A stretch of DNA of 64,000 nucleotides from Ancylobacter vacuolatus (GTDB lineage Bacteria; Pseudomonadota; Alphaproteobacteria; Rhizobiales; Xanthobacteraceae): the NCBI RefSeq assembly GCF_030813595.1, contig NZ_JAUSUH010000008.1, positions 16,001-80,000 on the forward strand, given 5' to 3'. Positions 18,471-27,045 of this stretch are shown here, piece by piece; within the stretch, counting starts at the first letter, position 1; every line of letters starts with the position of its first letter. Position numbers and translations under genes: made by a program. The notes under the pieces are model-generated. The model made no database searches. It had not been told where the DNA came from and saw nothing but the letters and a program-made list of their open reading frames with translations.

Positions 18471-19364
18471 ATGCGGGTGCGGGGCTTTGGCGATTCTGGC
18501 GGAAAGGCCCCGGTTGGGCGGGCCGTGACCGTGGCGTTTACCGTGGCCTGCGGGATCGGCGTGTGCGGCGCGCCAGCGGCGGCGGCGGAGCGCAACGCCT
18601 CGACCTCGGCCAGCCTGCCCTCCTCCGCCATCATCATCGATCGCGATGACCGTCTTTCCCGCGACGACTATTCCCGCACCTTCGGCCTGACACCGGCCGC
18701 TATGGCCTCGCGCTTCGGCGCGACCGGCCTGGTGCGCTGCGGCTCGGCCGTGGGCACCGGCCAGCTGGTGGGCGCCAACAACGTGCTGGTGACGGCCTCG
18801 CATGTGCTGTTCACCCCGGGCGGCGAGCCGCGCGGGCGGGGCGCAGACTGCACCTTCGAGATCACCGCCGGCGGTAGCCGGCAGAAGGTTTCGGTCGATG
18901 TCGACAAGGTGGTGTGCGGCGCCCGCGAGCCCTATGGCCAGCCGGCGGTGAAGGATTGGGCGGTGGTGCCGCTCGCCGGAGCGGTGAAGGGCGTGAAGCC
19001 CTATATGCCCGGCACGATGCAGGTGCCGGGCAATATCGTGCTGGCGGCGGCGGCGCGGAGCGGCGGCCAGGAATATTATTCGCTGCAGAACTGCCAGGCC
19101 CGCAAGGTGACGACCACGGCGTCGAGCGGCCTGCGGGAAGTCGCGATCGACTGTGACGCCGAGGGCGGCGTCTCCGGCGCGGCGATGCTGTCGCCGGACG
19201 GGGCGTTCCTGGGCGTCTATGTCGGCTTCCGCTCGGCCCATCCCGGCAAGGTCGGCCCGTTCTCGATGAGCCATTATAATTTCGGCCTGTCGGCCGATGG
19301 CGCCCTGCGCGAGGCGATCACCGAGGTGGTGACGCGGGCCCGCACGCTGAGCGCCAGCCGCTAG
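18471..19364 (+). CDS. Exported trypsin-like serine protease
   Basis: A 297-residue protein with a signal peptide (GRAVTVAFTVACGIGVCGAPAAAA). The chymotrypsin-fold triad can be read as His111 in VLVTASHVLF, Asp162 in VKDWAVVPL and Ser235 in EGGVSGAAML. The family usually has GDSGGP, so here the oxyanion segment reads GGVSGA, a variant known in bacterial S1-like proteases. Cysteines at 90, 127, 149, 208 and 228 are fitting for a periplasmic or secreted protein. It stands alone on the plus strand. The substrate is unknown. Confidence 0.82.
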   Translation: MRVRGFGDSGGKAPVGRAVTVAFTVACGIGVCGAPAAAAERNASTSASLPSSAIIIDRDDRLSRDDYSRTFGLTPAAMASRFGATGLVRCGSAVGTGQLVGANNVLVTASHVLFTPGGEPRGRGADCTFEITAGGSRQKVSVDVDKVVCGAREPYGQPAVKDWAVVPLAGAVKGVKPYMPGTMQVPGNIVLAAAARSGGQEYYSLQNCQARKVTTTASSGLREVAIDCDAEGGVSGAAMLSPDGAFLGVYVGFRSAHPGKVGPFSMSHYNFGLSADGALREAITEVVTRARTLSASR

Positions 19365-19592
19365 GCCCCACTCTCTGGCGCCGGCGGGAGAGACGGCCCA
19401 CGCTGGTGGCACGCGCAGGCTCGCGTCATCTGCGGCCCTACGCATTGGCGCATCGCCGGCGGCGGCGTAGACTGGCGCCGGCTCGCCGAGGCCGCATGCG
19501 AGCCATGCAGATGCAGGAGTTGTCTCGTTGTGCGGTGCGCATATTTATGCTGCGCCGCAATAATAATCCGCGGTCCCGTCGAGGCCGAGCCC

Positions 19593-20243
19593 ATGACACC
19601 GTCCGCCGCCCCTTCATCTGCCGCGCCGCAGGCGCCGCATGCCCCACCGTCCCCCGCGATGGCGCGGCTGCCCGGCAGCATCCGCAAGCTGGTGCCGGCG
19701 GAACGCGAGGCGATACTGGCGCATCTGCTGCGGCTCGATCCGCTGAGCCGCTTCATGCGCTTCGGCGGCGTGGTTTCCGACAACGCGCTGGCCCGCCATG
19801 CGACCCGCCTTGTCTCCGGCGAGGCGAGTGCCATCGGTTATTTCGTCGAGGGCGATTTGCGGGCGGTGGCGGAGCTGCACCCGCTCGGCACGCGCCCGGG
19901 TAAGCCGGCGGCGGCCGAGGCGGCGTTCAGCGTCGAGCGCCCCTGGCAGGGCAAGGGCATCGGCTCGGCGCTGATGAAGCATCTGGTGCTGCTGGCGCAG
20001 AATCGCGGCATCGAGGAATTGCAGGTGGTGTTCCTGCCCAATAACGGGCCGATGCGGAACCTCGCCGTGCACCACGCGGCCGATCTCCAGCTCGACGACG
20101 AGGAGATGGTCGGGCGCATGCGCGCCCCGCGCGCCACCTTCTTCTCGCAGGCCCGCGAATTCATCGGCGACATCTTCGCCGTCTTCTCCTCCGCCGCCGA
20201 CCTGCAGGAGCGGATGCTGCCGCCGCATCTGCGGGGCAACTGA
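19593..20243 (+). CDS. GNAT family N-acetyltransferase
   Basis: A 216-residue protein. After a proline/alanine-rich N-terminus comes a GNAT fold: IRKLVPAEREAILAHLLRL, FMRFGGVVSD, VEGDLRAVAELHPLG, then the acetyl-CoA motif VERPWQGKGIGSALMKHLVLLAQ (R/Q-x-x-G-K-G) and VVFLPNNGPMRNLAVHH. The ATG at 19593 has GAGG eight bases upstream and is preferred over 19530. The acyl acceptor is unknown. Followed by the mechanosensitive channel gene after 132 bases; whether the two form an operon is unclear. Confidence 0.85.
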   Translation: MTPSAAPSSAAPQAPHAPPSPAMARLPGSIRKLVPAEREAILAHLLRLDPLSRFMRFGGVVSDNALARHATRLVSGEASAIGYFVEGDLRAVAELHPLGTRPGKPAAAEAAFSVERPWQGKGIGSALMKHLVLLAQNRGIEELQVVFLPNNGPMRNLAVHHAADLQLDDEEMVGRMRAPRATFFSQAREFIGDIFAVFSSAADLQERMLPPHLRGN

Positions 20244-20375
20244 CGCGCAGACCTGCCTCGGCAGGAGCGGGCCGTGGCCCCCGGCCGTGCCCCCCCCGCC
20301 TCGACCCGTGGCCTTGACTTGGCCTTGATCGGGACTGAGAGAGGTCGGCCACTGGCTCCAATCCGCCCCGGCACG

Positions 20376-22955
20376 ATGTATTCCACCTCACTCTTCCCGT
20401 CTTTCCCGCCCCGCCCCGCCGCGCTGTCCGCCTTCCGGTGGACCGGCCGCCTGCTGGCGGGCGTCGCGCCGGTGCTTTGGGCGGTGCTCATGGCGCTGGC
20501 CCTGCTGCTCAGCGCGGGTGCCGGCTTCGCGCAGATACCGCCGGAACAGCTGCAGGTGCAGCAGAAGCTGGAGGGCCAGCGCGCCATCGTCGACGGCGTC
20601 GAGGCGGCGCTGGGGCGCGACGGGCTTCGCTCGATCGACCTCGACGATCTGCGCAATCGGCTGGACCCGGTGCGGACCGACCTGACCGCCGGCATCGCCC
20701 TGCTGGAGCCGCTGCTGGCGAACTTCAATCACCGGGTGAAGGAAATCGGCCCCAAGCCGGCCGAGGACGCCCCGCCGGAAGACGCCTCCATCACCTCCGA
20801 GCGCGACGCGCTGACCGCCCGCGCCACCGAGCTCGACGCGGTGCTCAAGCAGGCGAAGCTGCTGAAGGTGCGGGCCGACCAGCTTTCCGACCGCATCACC
20901 AGCCGGCGCCGCGCGCTGTTTACCGACACGCTGCTGGCGCGCTCCTACAGCATTTTCGATCCCTCGCTCTGGATGCAGGCCGCCGCCGCCGTGCCGGTGG
21001 AGCTGCGCGGCATCAACTATTTGCTGAGCGACTGGGCGGCCTATGCCAATGCGCGCATGCCGTTTCTCGGGCAGGTGGCGGTGGCCTTCGGCGCGCTGGT
21101 GATCGTCGCGCTGATCTTCCTGGCGCGCAGCATACTCGCCCGGCCGCTGCACCGCGCGGAGCTTGGCGCGGAGGGCGAGCCGCTCTCGCGCCTGCGGGCG
21201 AGCGGGCTTTCGGCGCTGGTGGCCCTGCTGCGCATGGCGGCGGCGCCGGCGGCGGTCACCGCCGTGCTGGCATTGCTGAACAGTTTCGACCTGCTGCCGC
21301 CCCGGGTGAACGAGATCGCGCAGGGCGTTCTGCTCGCCGTCTTCATCGTCGCCGTCGGGCGAGGTCTGCTCGACGGCGCGCTGGCGCCGGGGGAGCCGCA
21401 GCGCCGCGTGGTGCCGCTCTCGGACGACATGGTGCGGCTGATCTACAGCCACGCCTCGGTAGGCCTGTGGATTCTCGGCACCTCGGCGATGCTCGGCGCC
21501 GTGCACCGCGCGCTGGTGGCGCCGGTGCCGCTCTCGGTGGCGACCAGCGCAACGATGGCGCTGTGCCTCGTCCTGGTGGCCTCGCGCAGTATGCGCGCCC
21601 TCAATGCCCTGTCCGGCGACAGCGACGAGGACGAAGGCAAGGCGCCGGACGGCAAGGCTATCGACGGCAAGGCGCCAGATGGCAAGATGTCGGACGGCAA
21701 GGTTTCGGACGGCAAGGCCGAGGATGGCCGTGACGCCCGCTCGCCCACCCTGCTCAACTGGATCAAGTTTCCCTTCTGGGTGCTGAACCTCGCCGTGCTC
21801 GGGGCGCTGATCACCGGCTATGTCAGCATCGCCTCCTTCCTGTCCTCGCGCACGCTGGTCGGCGTGGTGATGGCGGGGGCGCTCTATCTCGTCGTGGCGC
21901 TGATCAATGCGCTGTTCGTCGATTCCCTCACCGCCGGCCCGAAGGCGCGCCACGCGGCGAAGGCGCTCGGCATCCGGCCGGCGAGCCTCGAACTGCTGTC
22001 GGTGCTGATTGCCGGCGTGCTGAAGGCGGTGGCGATCATCGGCATCGTCATTGTCGTGGTCGGCACCTTCGGCACCTCCACCTCGGATTTCGCCGATCTG
22101 GCGAGCCGCGTCACCCTCGGCTTCACCATCGGCAATTCGACGGTCGCTATCGGCGACATATTGAGCGCGCTGCTGTTCCTGGTGATCGGCATCGTCATCG
22201 CCCGCGCGGTGCAGCGCTGGTTCGCGGTGGCGATCCTGCCGAAGACCGCCTTCGACCAGGGCCTGCAGAACTCCATCGCCACGATTATCGGCTATATCGG
22301 CTCGATCACCGTGATCGCGATGGCGATGGGGCAGCTGGGGCTGAACCTCGAAAACATCGCGTTGGTCGCCGGTGCGCTCTCGGTCGGTATCGGCTTCGGC
22401 CTGCAATCTATCGTCTCGAACTTCGTCTCCGGGCTGATCCTGCTGGCCGAGCGGCCGATACGGGTCGGCGACACCATTTCGGTGAAGGGCGAGGAGGGCT
22501 ATGTGCGCCGCATCAGCGTGCGCGCGACCGAGATCGAGACCTTCGACCGCGCGGCGGTGCTGATCCCCAATTCAGATCTCATCACCGGCATGGTGAAGAA
22601 CTTCACCCATGCCAACACCACCGGCCGGGTGATCGTGGCGGTGAACGTCGCCTATGACGCGGATGCCGACGAGGTGCGCGACATCCTGATCGGCTGCGCC
22701 TGCGACCATCCACAGGTGCTGCGCTCGCCGCCGCCGCGGGTGTTCCTGATGGCGTTCGGCGACAGCTACCTGAAGTTCGAGCTGCGCTGCGTGGTGGCGA
22801 ATGTCGACTATGCGCTCACCGTAAAGAGCGACCTGCATTTCGCCGTGCTCGACCGGCTGAAGACCGCGAAGATCGGCATTCCCTACACGCCGTGGAGCAT
22901 CTATCGCGGCGGGCGGATCGGCGAGGAGCCGCCGGCCGGGGATGAGGGCGGCTAG
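20376..22955 (+). CDS. DUF3772 domain mechanosensitive channel (MscS family)
   Basis: An 859-residue inner-membrane protein. A signal sequence (VLMALALLLSAGAGFAQ) leads into a periplasmic helical DUF3772-like region (residues about 40-215), then several transmembrane helices and the MscS core: GLNLENIALVAGALSVGIGFGLQ is pore helix TM3, followed by SIVSNFVSGLILLAERPIRVGDTIS, the VRRISVRATEIETFDRAAVLIPNS beta domain and the C-terminal domain ending near YTPWSIYRGGR. It would release solutes on osmotic downshock. Odd feature: a six-unit DGK-type pentapeptide repeat in a loop between two helices (DNA 21636-21725). The ATG at 20376 was chosen so that the signal sequence is near the N-terminus. Confidence 0.92.
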   Translation: MYSTSLFPSFPPRPAALSAFRWTGRLLAGVAPVLWAVLMALALLLSAGAGFAQIPPEQLQVQQKLEGQRAIVDGVEAALGRDGLRSIDLDDLRNRLDPVRTDLTAGIALLEPLLANFNHRVKEIGPKPAEDAPPEDASITSERDALTARATELDAVLKQAKLLKVRADQLSDRITSRRRALFTDTLLARSYSIFDPSLWMQAAAAVPVELRGINYLLSDWAAYANARMPFLGQVAVAFGALVIVALIFLARSILARPLHRAELGAEGEPLSRLRASGLSALVALLRMAAAPAAVTAVLALLNSFDLLPPRVNEIAQGVLLAVFIVAVGRGLLDGALAPGEPQRRVVPLSDDMVRLIYSHASVGLWILGTSAMLGAVHRALVAPVPLSVATSATMALCLVLVASRSMRALNALSGDSDEDEGKAPDGKAIDGKAPDGKMSDGKVSDGKAEDGRDARSPTLLNWIKFPFWVLNLAVLGALITGYVSIASFLSSRTLVGVVMAGALYLVVALINALFVDSLTAGPKARHAAKALGIRPASLELLSVLIAGVLKAVAIIGIVIVVVGTFGTSTSDFADLASRVTLGFTIGNSTVAIGDILSALLFLVIGIVIARAVQRWFAVAILPKTAFDQGLQNSIATIIGYIGSITVIAMAMGQLGLNLENIALVAGALSVGIGFGLQSIVSNFVSGLILLAERPIRVGDTISVKGEEGYVRRISVRATEIETFDRAAVLIPNSDLITGMVKNFTHANTTGRVIVAVNVAYDADADEVRDILIGCACDHPQVLRSPPPRVFLMAFGDSYLKFELRCVVANVDYALTVKSDLHFAVLDRLKTAKIGIPYTPWSIYRGGRIGEEPPAGDEGG
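21636..21725. repeat. Six tandem 15-bp repeats coding a DGK pentapeptide array
   Basis: Units of 15 bp start at 21636, 21651, 21666, 21681, 21696 and 21711, each with the frame GGCAAGxxxxxxGAC/T. They code the pentamer G-K-x-x-D (GKAPD, GKAID, GKAPD, GKMSD, GKVSD, GKAED) within a charged loop of the MscS-family protein. The units differ mainly in the two variable codons. The multiple of three keeps the reading frame whatever the copy number. Confidence 0.9.
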
Positions 22956-23070
22956 GCATTTTCACTGAACTCGGCGTCATCGGACCCGCGCGTTAGAGAT
23001 TGGTTTACCGATCCGGGCGGATTCAATCGTTCCCGGACCTTCCCGTCTCCGCGCCCCTTGAGAGTGTCGC

Positions 23071-23700
23071 ATGTCCACCTTCCTGCTGAAGCGCCTTGCC
23101 GGTCTGCTGCTGGTGCCCCTGATGCTCGCGGCCTGCGCCGCCGGGCCGACCACGGCGCCGGTGGACGAGACCTTCTATGCCAACATCGCCAAGGGCGGCG
23201 CGCTCGACCCGCAGGCGGCGGCCGCGCTGATCAGCGACTACCGGCGCGGGCGCGGCCTGCCGGCCGTCACCATCGACCCGGTGCTGATGAATGTCGCCGA
23301 GCGTCAGGCCAAGTCCATGGCGGCGGCGGACCAGCTCTCGCACAATATTGGCGGACGCGGGCTGACCACGCGGCTGAAGGCGGCCGGGTTCAGCGGGCTG
23401 AAGGCGGCGGAGAATGTCGGCGCCGGCTATCACACGCTGGCCGAGGCGTTCTCCGGCTGGCGGGATTCGCCCTCGCACAACAAGAACATGCTGCTGCCGG
23501 GCGCCACCCGCCTCGGCATCGCCGCCGTGCGCTCCCCGCGCAGCAAGTACAGCGTCTACTGGGCGATGGTGATCGCGGTGCCGGACCCGAAGGCCGAGGC
23601 GGCCGAGGCGGCGGCGAACCCGGCCGGCGCAACCGCCGGCGCCCCGGCGGCGGGCGGCACGCAGGTGCTGCTCAACGGCGCGCCGCTGCCGTCTCAATAG
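23071..23700 (+). CDS. CAP/SCP domain lipoprotein
   Basis: A 209-residue predicted lipoprotein: LLVPLMLAAC is a good lipobox, with Cys21 the likely lipidated residue. The CAP (cysteine-rich secretory protein/antigen 5/PR-1) fold covers about residues 45-170: LISDYRRGRGLPAVTIDPVLMNVAERQAKSMAAADQLSHN, AAENVGAGYHTLAEAFSGWRDSPSHNKNML, and YWAMVIA near its end. The two His and Glu residues typical of CAP cavities are present (LSHN, AENVG, PSHN). The tail is Ala/Gly-rich and ends LLNGAPLPSQ. Roles of bacterial CAP proteins are mostly unknown. No signs of an operon with the channel gene 115 bases before it. Confidence 0.88.
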   Translation: MSTFLLKRLAGLLLVPLMLAACAAGPTTAPVDETFYANIAKGGALDPQAAAALISDYRRGRGLPAVTIDPVLMNVAERQAKSMAAADQLSHNIGGRGLTTRLKAAGFSGLKAAENVGAGYHTLAEAFSGWRDSPSHNKNMLLPGATRLGIAAVRSPRSKYSVYWAMVIAVPDPKAEAAEAAANPAGATAGAPAAGGTQVLLNGAPLPSQ

Positions 23701-23718
23701 GCCGCCAAGGCGCGGTGC

Positions 23719-23738
23719 GCCCCGCGCCGGCGCGGGGC
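23719..23738. terminator. Perfect 20-bp GC palindrome between convergent genes
   Basis: GCCCCGCGCC at 23719-23728 is followed at once by its reverse complement GGCGCGGGGC at 23729-23738. It sits between the stops of the CAP lipoprotein gene and the CobW-like gene. There is no T tract on either strand, so a terminator role is only inferred from position. Confidence 0.45.
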
Positions 23739-23751
23739 CGGCGCTCGCGGC

Positions 23752-24879
23752 TCAGCGCCGCAGCGTATGCGGCGCGAGCGGATTGTCGGTCATAGCGACG
23801 CGGTCGGGCTGGCCGATGGCGGGCAGGCCCATGAAGGCGTCGAACAGCCGGCGAATCACCGCTGGCTCGACATCGCGCACAATCATCACCAGGCGGGTGC
23901 GCCGGTCGTCATCCGGCCAGGCGGCAAGCTGGCTCGGCGGGTGCAGCACATGCTGGACGCCGTGCAGCACCAGCGGGTGCTCGGGGTCCTCGGCCAGCTT
24001 CACAATGCCCTTGAGCCGCAAGAGCTTGGGCCCATGCGTGCCGCGCACCAGCTCCAGGAACATGTCGATGGCGGCGGCGGAGACCGGCGCCTCGGTGGCC
24101 ACGGTGAAGGCGCGGATGCGCTCGTCATGGCGGTTCTCGTCATGGACGTGGGCGCGCCCGGCTTCCTCCGCCGCGCTCACCGCCTCGTCGGCCAGCCAGC
24201 GTGACACGTCGGGAATCTTGGTGGCGGGATCATAGAGCCCGGCGCCGAGCAGCGCGGACGGTGTCGCCTCGCCCTTGGCGGCATCGAGCACTGGCGCGCC
24301 GGGCGCGAGCCGGGCGAGGCGCTGGCGCAGCGCGGCGAGGTTGGCGCTCCGCTCGGGCGTATCGACCAGATCGGTCTTGGTGAGCACGATGCGATCGGAA
24401 ATCGCCGCCTGCCGCACCGATTCCGGGTGCGCGTCGAGCGTGCCGAGGCCGTTCACCGCGTCGACCACGGTGACGACACCATCGAGCCGGAAGCGCATCA
24501 GCAGATAGGGATGCATCATCAAGACGTGCAGGATCGGCGCCGGATCGGCGAGGCCGGTGGTCTCGATCACCACCCGGCGGAAAGGCGGGATGACGCCATT
24601 GTCCATGCGCCGCAGCAACTGCTCCAGGCCCTCGGACAGGTCGCCGCGAATGGTGCAGCACAGGCAGCCGGAGGCGAGCAGCACGGTGGCGTCGTCGAAA
24701 TGCTGGACCAGGAGATGGTCGAGCCCGATCTCGCCGAACTCGTTGATCAACACGGCGGTGTCGGCCATGTCCGGCTGCTGCAGCAGCGTGTTGAGCAGCG
24801 TCGTCTTGCCGGCGCCGAGAAAGCCGGTGAGCAGCGTGACCGGAAGCGGTTCCGGGGGGAGGCGGGTCGCCTCGCTCAT
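23752..24879 (-). CDS. CobW/COG0523 family GTP-binding metallochaperone
   Basis: A 375-residue G3E-family GTPase. Walker A is TGFLGAGKTTLLN at residues 18-30, the conserved metal-binding CxCC motif is GCLCCTIRGDL near residue 75, the Walker B/Mg region is VVIETTGLADP, and the guanine-specificity motif is VLTKTDLVD. The C-terminal CobW domain includes a His-rich stretch (AHVHDENRHDE) and the LRLKGIVKLAEDPEHPLVLHGVQ segment. Such proteins deliver Zn or other metals, or act in cobalamin synthesis; no cobalamin genes or zinc-response genes are nearby, so the metal is unknown. The ATG at 24879 has AGGA upstream; the frame is open further but the extra part is low-complexity proline/arginine sequence. 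Confidence 0.9.
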   Translation of the reverse strand: MSEATRLPPEPLPVTLLTGFLGAGKTTLLNTLLQQPDMADTAVLINEFGEIGLDHLLVQHFDDATVLLASGCLCCTIRGDLSEGLEQLLRRMDNGVIPPFRRVVIETTGLADPAPILHVLMMHPYLLMRFRLDGVVTVVDAVNGLGTLDAHPESVRQAAISDRIVLTKTDLVDTPERSANLAALRQRLARLAPGAPVLDAAKGEATPSALLGAGLYDPATKIPDVSRWLADEAVSAAEEAGRAHVHDENRHDERIRAFTVATEAPVSAAAIDMFLELVRGTHGPKLLRLKGIVKLAEDPEHPLVLHGVQHVLHPPSQLAAWPDDDRRTRLVMIVRDVEPAVIRRLFDAFMGLPAIGQPDRVAMTDNPLAPHTLRR

Positions 24880-24943
24880 GAGCGAAATCCTGTTCGGCGC
24901 GGCACGCGGCGCCGCGCTCGCGCGAGGCTGCGGCGCCCGCAGG

Positions 24944-26353
24944 CTATTGCGGTGGCGGAGGAACGGCGAGATTGGCCGGCGCGGCACCCGGCCCGGGGGC
25001 GGGCTTTGCCGCCGGCTTGGCGGCGGGTTTGGTGGCCGGCTTGGCGCCCGGCTGGGCCTGCGCGGTCGCGGGCTTCGGCTTGGGCTTGGGCTTGGGCTTC
25101 GGCGCCGCCTCTGGCGCGACGGCCTGAGGAGCACCTCCGGCCGCCTCGGTCGTGGGCGCCGCGTCGGGATTGCCGGTGTCGATGACCGCCGTGGTAGGCC
25201 CCTTCTTGCCCGCGGGCTTCTTGGCGACGGGCTTCTTCGGTGCCGGCGGCGGCGGATAGGCGGCGGCGAGCGCCTCGGCGCTGGGGAACGGCCCGACGAA
25301 CACCTCGACCGGCGGCATGGAGGGCGGCAGCTTCTGCAGCAGGCTGGCACCGGTCACGGTGCCGTCGAGCCGGGCCATGCCGGCGGCGACATAGCCGGTG
25401 GGCGCCGGGCCGCTGTCGTCATCGGCTTCGGAGGCGGTGTTCTTGCGCTTGCCGCCGCACACCTGCTCCCGCATGTCGGTTGGCGGGCCGCTCTCGTTGC
25501 GCAGCGAGTCGACCGAGGGGGCGAGCGAGCCGAACACGTTGCCGGACTGCTGGAAACCGCGCTCCAGCAGCAGGGCGGCCTGCTCGGTGCGGGCCTTGCC
25601 GGATTCGGTGCCGAGCACGACGACGAGAAGATGCCGGTTGCCGCGGGTGGCGCTGGCCACCAGGTTGAAGCCGGAGGCGCAGATGAAGCCGGTCTTCATG
25701 CCGTCGGCGCCGGGATAGCGGTCGATCAGCTTGTTGTAGCTGCGGATCACCGCCGGGCCGATCTTGATCGCCGGAATGCGGAACAGGTCGGCCTGTTCGG
25801 GGAAATTGAGGAAAATCGCGCGGGAGAGAATGGCGAGGTCGCGCGCGGTCGACACCTGTGCCGGGTCGGGCAGGCCGTTCGGGTTGGCGTAATGGGTGCC
25901 GGTCATGCCGAGTTCGGCGGCGGTGGCGTTCATCTCGTCGATGAAGGCCGGCAGGTTGCCGCTGACGCCTTCGGCCAGCACCACGGCGATGTCATTGGCC
26001 GACTTCACCAGCATCATCTTCAGCGCATTGTCGACCGTCACCTGCGTGCCGGCCTTGAAGCCCATCTTGGAGGGCTTCTGCGTCGTCGCGAAGTCGGAAA
26101 CGGTGATCAGCGTCTCCGGTGTCAGCCGGCCGGCGCGGATGGCCTTGAAGGTGACATAGGCGGTCATCAGCTTGGTGACGGAGGCGGGATACCAGGGCTT
26201 GGTGGCGTCTTCCGCCAGCAGCACCTTGCCGCTGTCGACCTCGATGACCAGCGCCGGGGTGGCGCGCGCCGCCAGCGGGGCGAGCAGCGCGGCACTGACA
26301 AGCCCGGCCACGAGCCAGGCGCGGCGGGGGCGGAACAGGGAAAGGTTCAGCAC
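24944..26353 (-). CDS. D-alanyl-D-alanine carboxypeptidase (penicillin-binding protein 5/6 type)
   Basis: It trims the terminal D-Ala from peptidoglycan stem peptides. Taking the GTG at 26353, the 469-residue product has a signal peptide ending ALLAPLAARA, then the S11 peptidase motifs: SVTK with Ser58 and Lys61, SAN at 118-120, and KTG in GMKTGF around residue 220. A long Ala/Pro/Lys-rich tail follows (KPVAKKPAGKK and many KP repeats), unlike the amphipathic anchor of classical PBP5; a domain with EVFVGPFPSAEALAAAY lies before it and resembles a SPOR-type remnant. The start is uncertain because GGAAG is only one base upstream of the GTG. CobW is 64 bases downstream. Confidence 0.88.
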   Translation of the reverse strand: MLNLSLFRPRRAWLVAGLVSAALLAPLAARATPALVIEVDSGKVLLAEDATKPWYPASVTKLMTAYVTFKAIRAGRLTPETLITVSDFATTQKPSKMGFKAGTQVTVDNALKMMLVKSANDIAVVLAEGVSGNLPAFIDEMNATAAELGMTGTHYANPNGLPDPAQVSTARDLAILSRAIFLNFPEQADLFRIPAIKIGPAVIRSYNKLIDRYPGADGMKTGFICASGFNLVASATRGNRHLLVVVLGTESGKARTEQAALLLERGFQQSGNVFGSLAPSVDSLRNESGPPTDMREQVCGGKRKNTASEADDDSGPAPTGYVAAGMARLDGTVTGASLLQKLPPSMPPVEVFVGPFPSAEALAAAYPPPPAPKKPVAKKPAGKKGPTTAVIDTGNPDAAPTTEAAGGAPQAVAPEAAPKPKPKPKPKPATAQAQPGAKPATKPAAKPAAKPAPGPGAAPANLAVPPPPQ

Positions 26354-26536
26354 GCTTCCAATATCCGTTTCTGACCGGGGCGGCGGGCCGGCCCGGCCCG
26401 ATGGGGCATTTCGCCCCTTGCATAACCCGAACCCTGCGGCGGCGCAAAAATAAACCCCGGCCACCGGATCACACCGGCGCCATCCGATCGGCGATCCGCC
26501 GCACAGGGTTCATGTAAATGGCTCTAGAATCCACGC

Positions 26537-26562
26537 ATGAGTGATTCGGCATGAGTGATTCG
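26537..26562 (+). repeat. Duplicated start-codon segment ahead of hisE
   Basis: The 12 bases ATGAGTGATTCG occur at 26537-26548 and again at 26551-26562. The second copy is the chosen hisE start. The first opens a five-codon frame (MSDSA) whose TGA stop, 26552-26554, overlaps the hisE ATG. The copies are 14 bases apart, so they lie in different frames. Confidence 0.75.
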
Positions 26563-26988
26563 ATCCGCCGCCTGCACGCCGCCGTGACCGCGACCCAGAA
26601 GGGCGCCAACCCTTCGGCGCGGACCCAGAAGCTGTTCCGCAAGGGCCGGGCGGCGATGGCGAAGAAGGTGGCCGAGGAGGCGGTGGAGGTAGCGCTCGAC
26701 GCCGTGGTCGGCGACCGCGCCGCCACCGTGCGCGAGAGCGCCGATCTTCTCTACAATCTGGTCGTGCTGTGGGTGGAACTCGGCATTGAGCCCGACGATG
26801 TGTGGGCGGAGATGCGCCGGCGCGAGAAACTGCTCGGCATGGCCGAGAAGATGCCCAAGCGCCGGGGCAGGGCCGGCAAGGAAGCGCCGCTCTTCGAGGC
26901 AGGGGTGGCCGCCCGACCGCTTTTGTGGGACATCGCCGAAGGTGCCGGCGTCGCTCCTCTTCCCGACCTGCCGCGCCGGCGCCCCTAG
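26551..26988 (+). CDS. hisE: Phosphoribosyl-ATP pyrophosphohydrolase-like protein (HisE)
   Basis: HisE hydrolyses phosphoribosyl-ATP to phosphoribosyl-AMP in the second step of histidine synthesis. The 145-residue protein has the all-alpha NTP-PPase fold with the Mg-binding motif KKVAEEAVEVALDAV followed by RESADLLYNLVVLW (the E-x-x-E and E-x-x-D pattern). It carries an extra basic region and C-terminal tail beyond the normal length of about 105 residues. No other his gene is near, so a dedicated biosynthetic role cannot be proven; a MazG-like house-cleaning NTP hydrolase is an alternative. The start is the second of two duplicated ATGAGTGATTCG copies. Confidence 0.8.
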   Translation: MSDSIRRLHAAVTATQKGANPSARTQKLFRKGRAAMAKKVAEEAVEVALDAVVGDRAATVRESADLLYNLVVLWVELGIEPDDVWAEMRRREKLLGMAEKMPKRRGRAGKEAPLFEAGVAARPLLWDIAEGAGVAPLPDLPRRRP

Positions 26989-27045
26989 AGCACGTCCGGT
27001 GAAAGCCGGTTCACCGGAATCCACTTCGCTCCGTCAGGTCCTTGC

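Noticed and set aside
24880..25350. N-terminal extension of the CobW-like protein by 157 codons
   Set aside because: It is proline/arginine/serine-rich shadow sequence of the carboxypeptidase tail; the ATG at 24879 has AGGA and puts the Walker A in the usual position.
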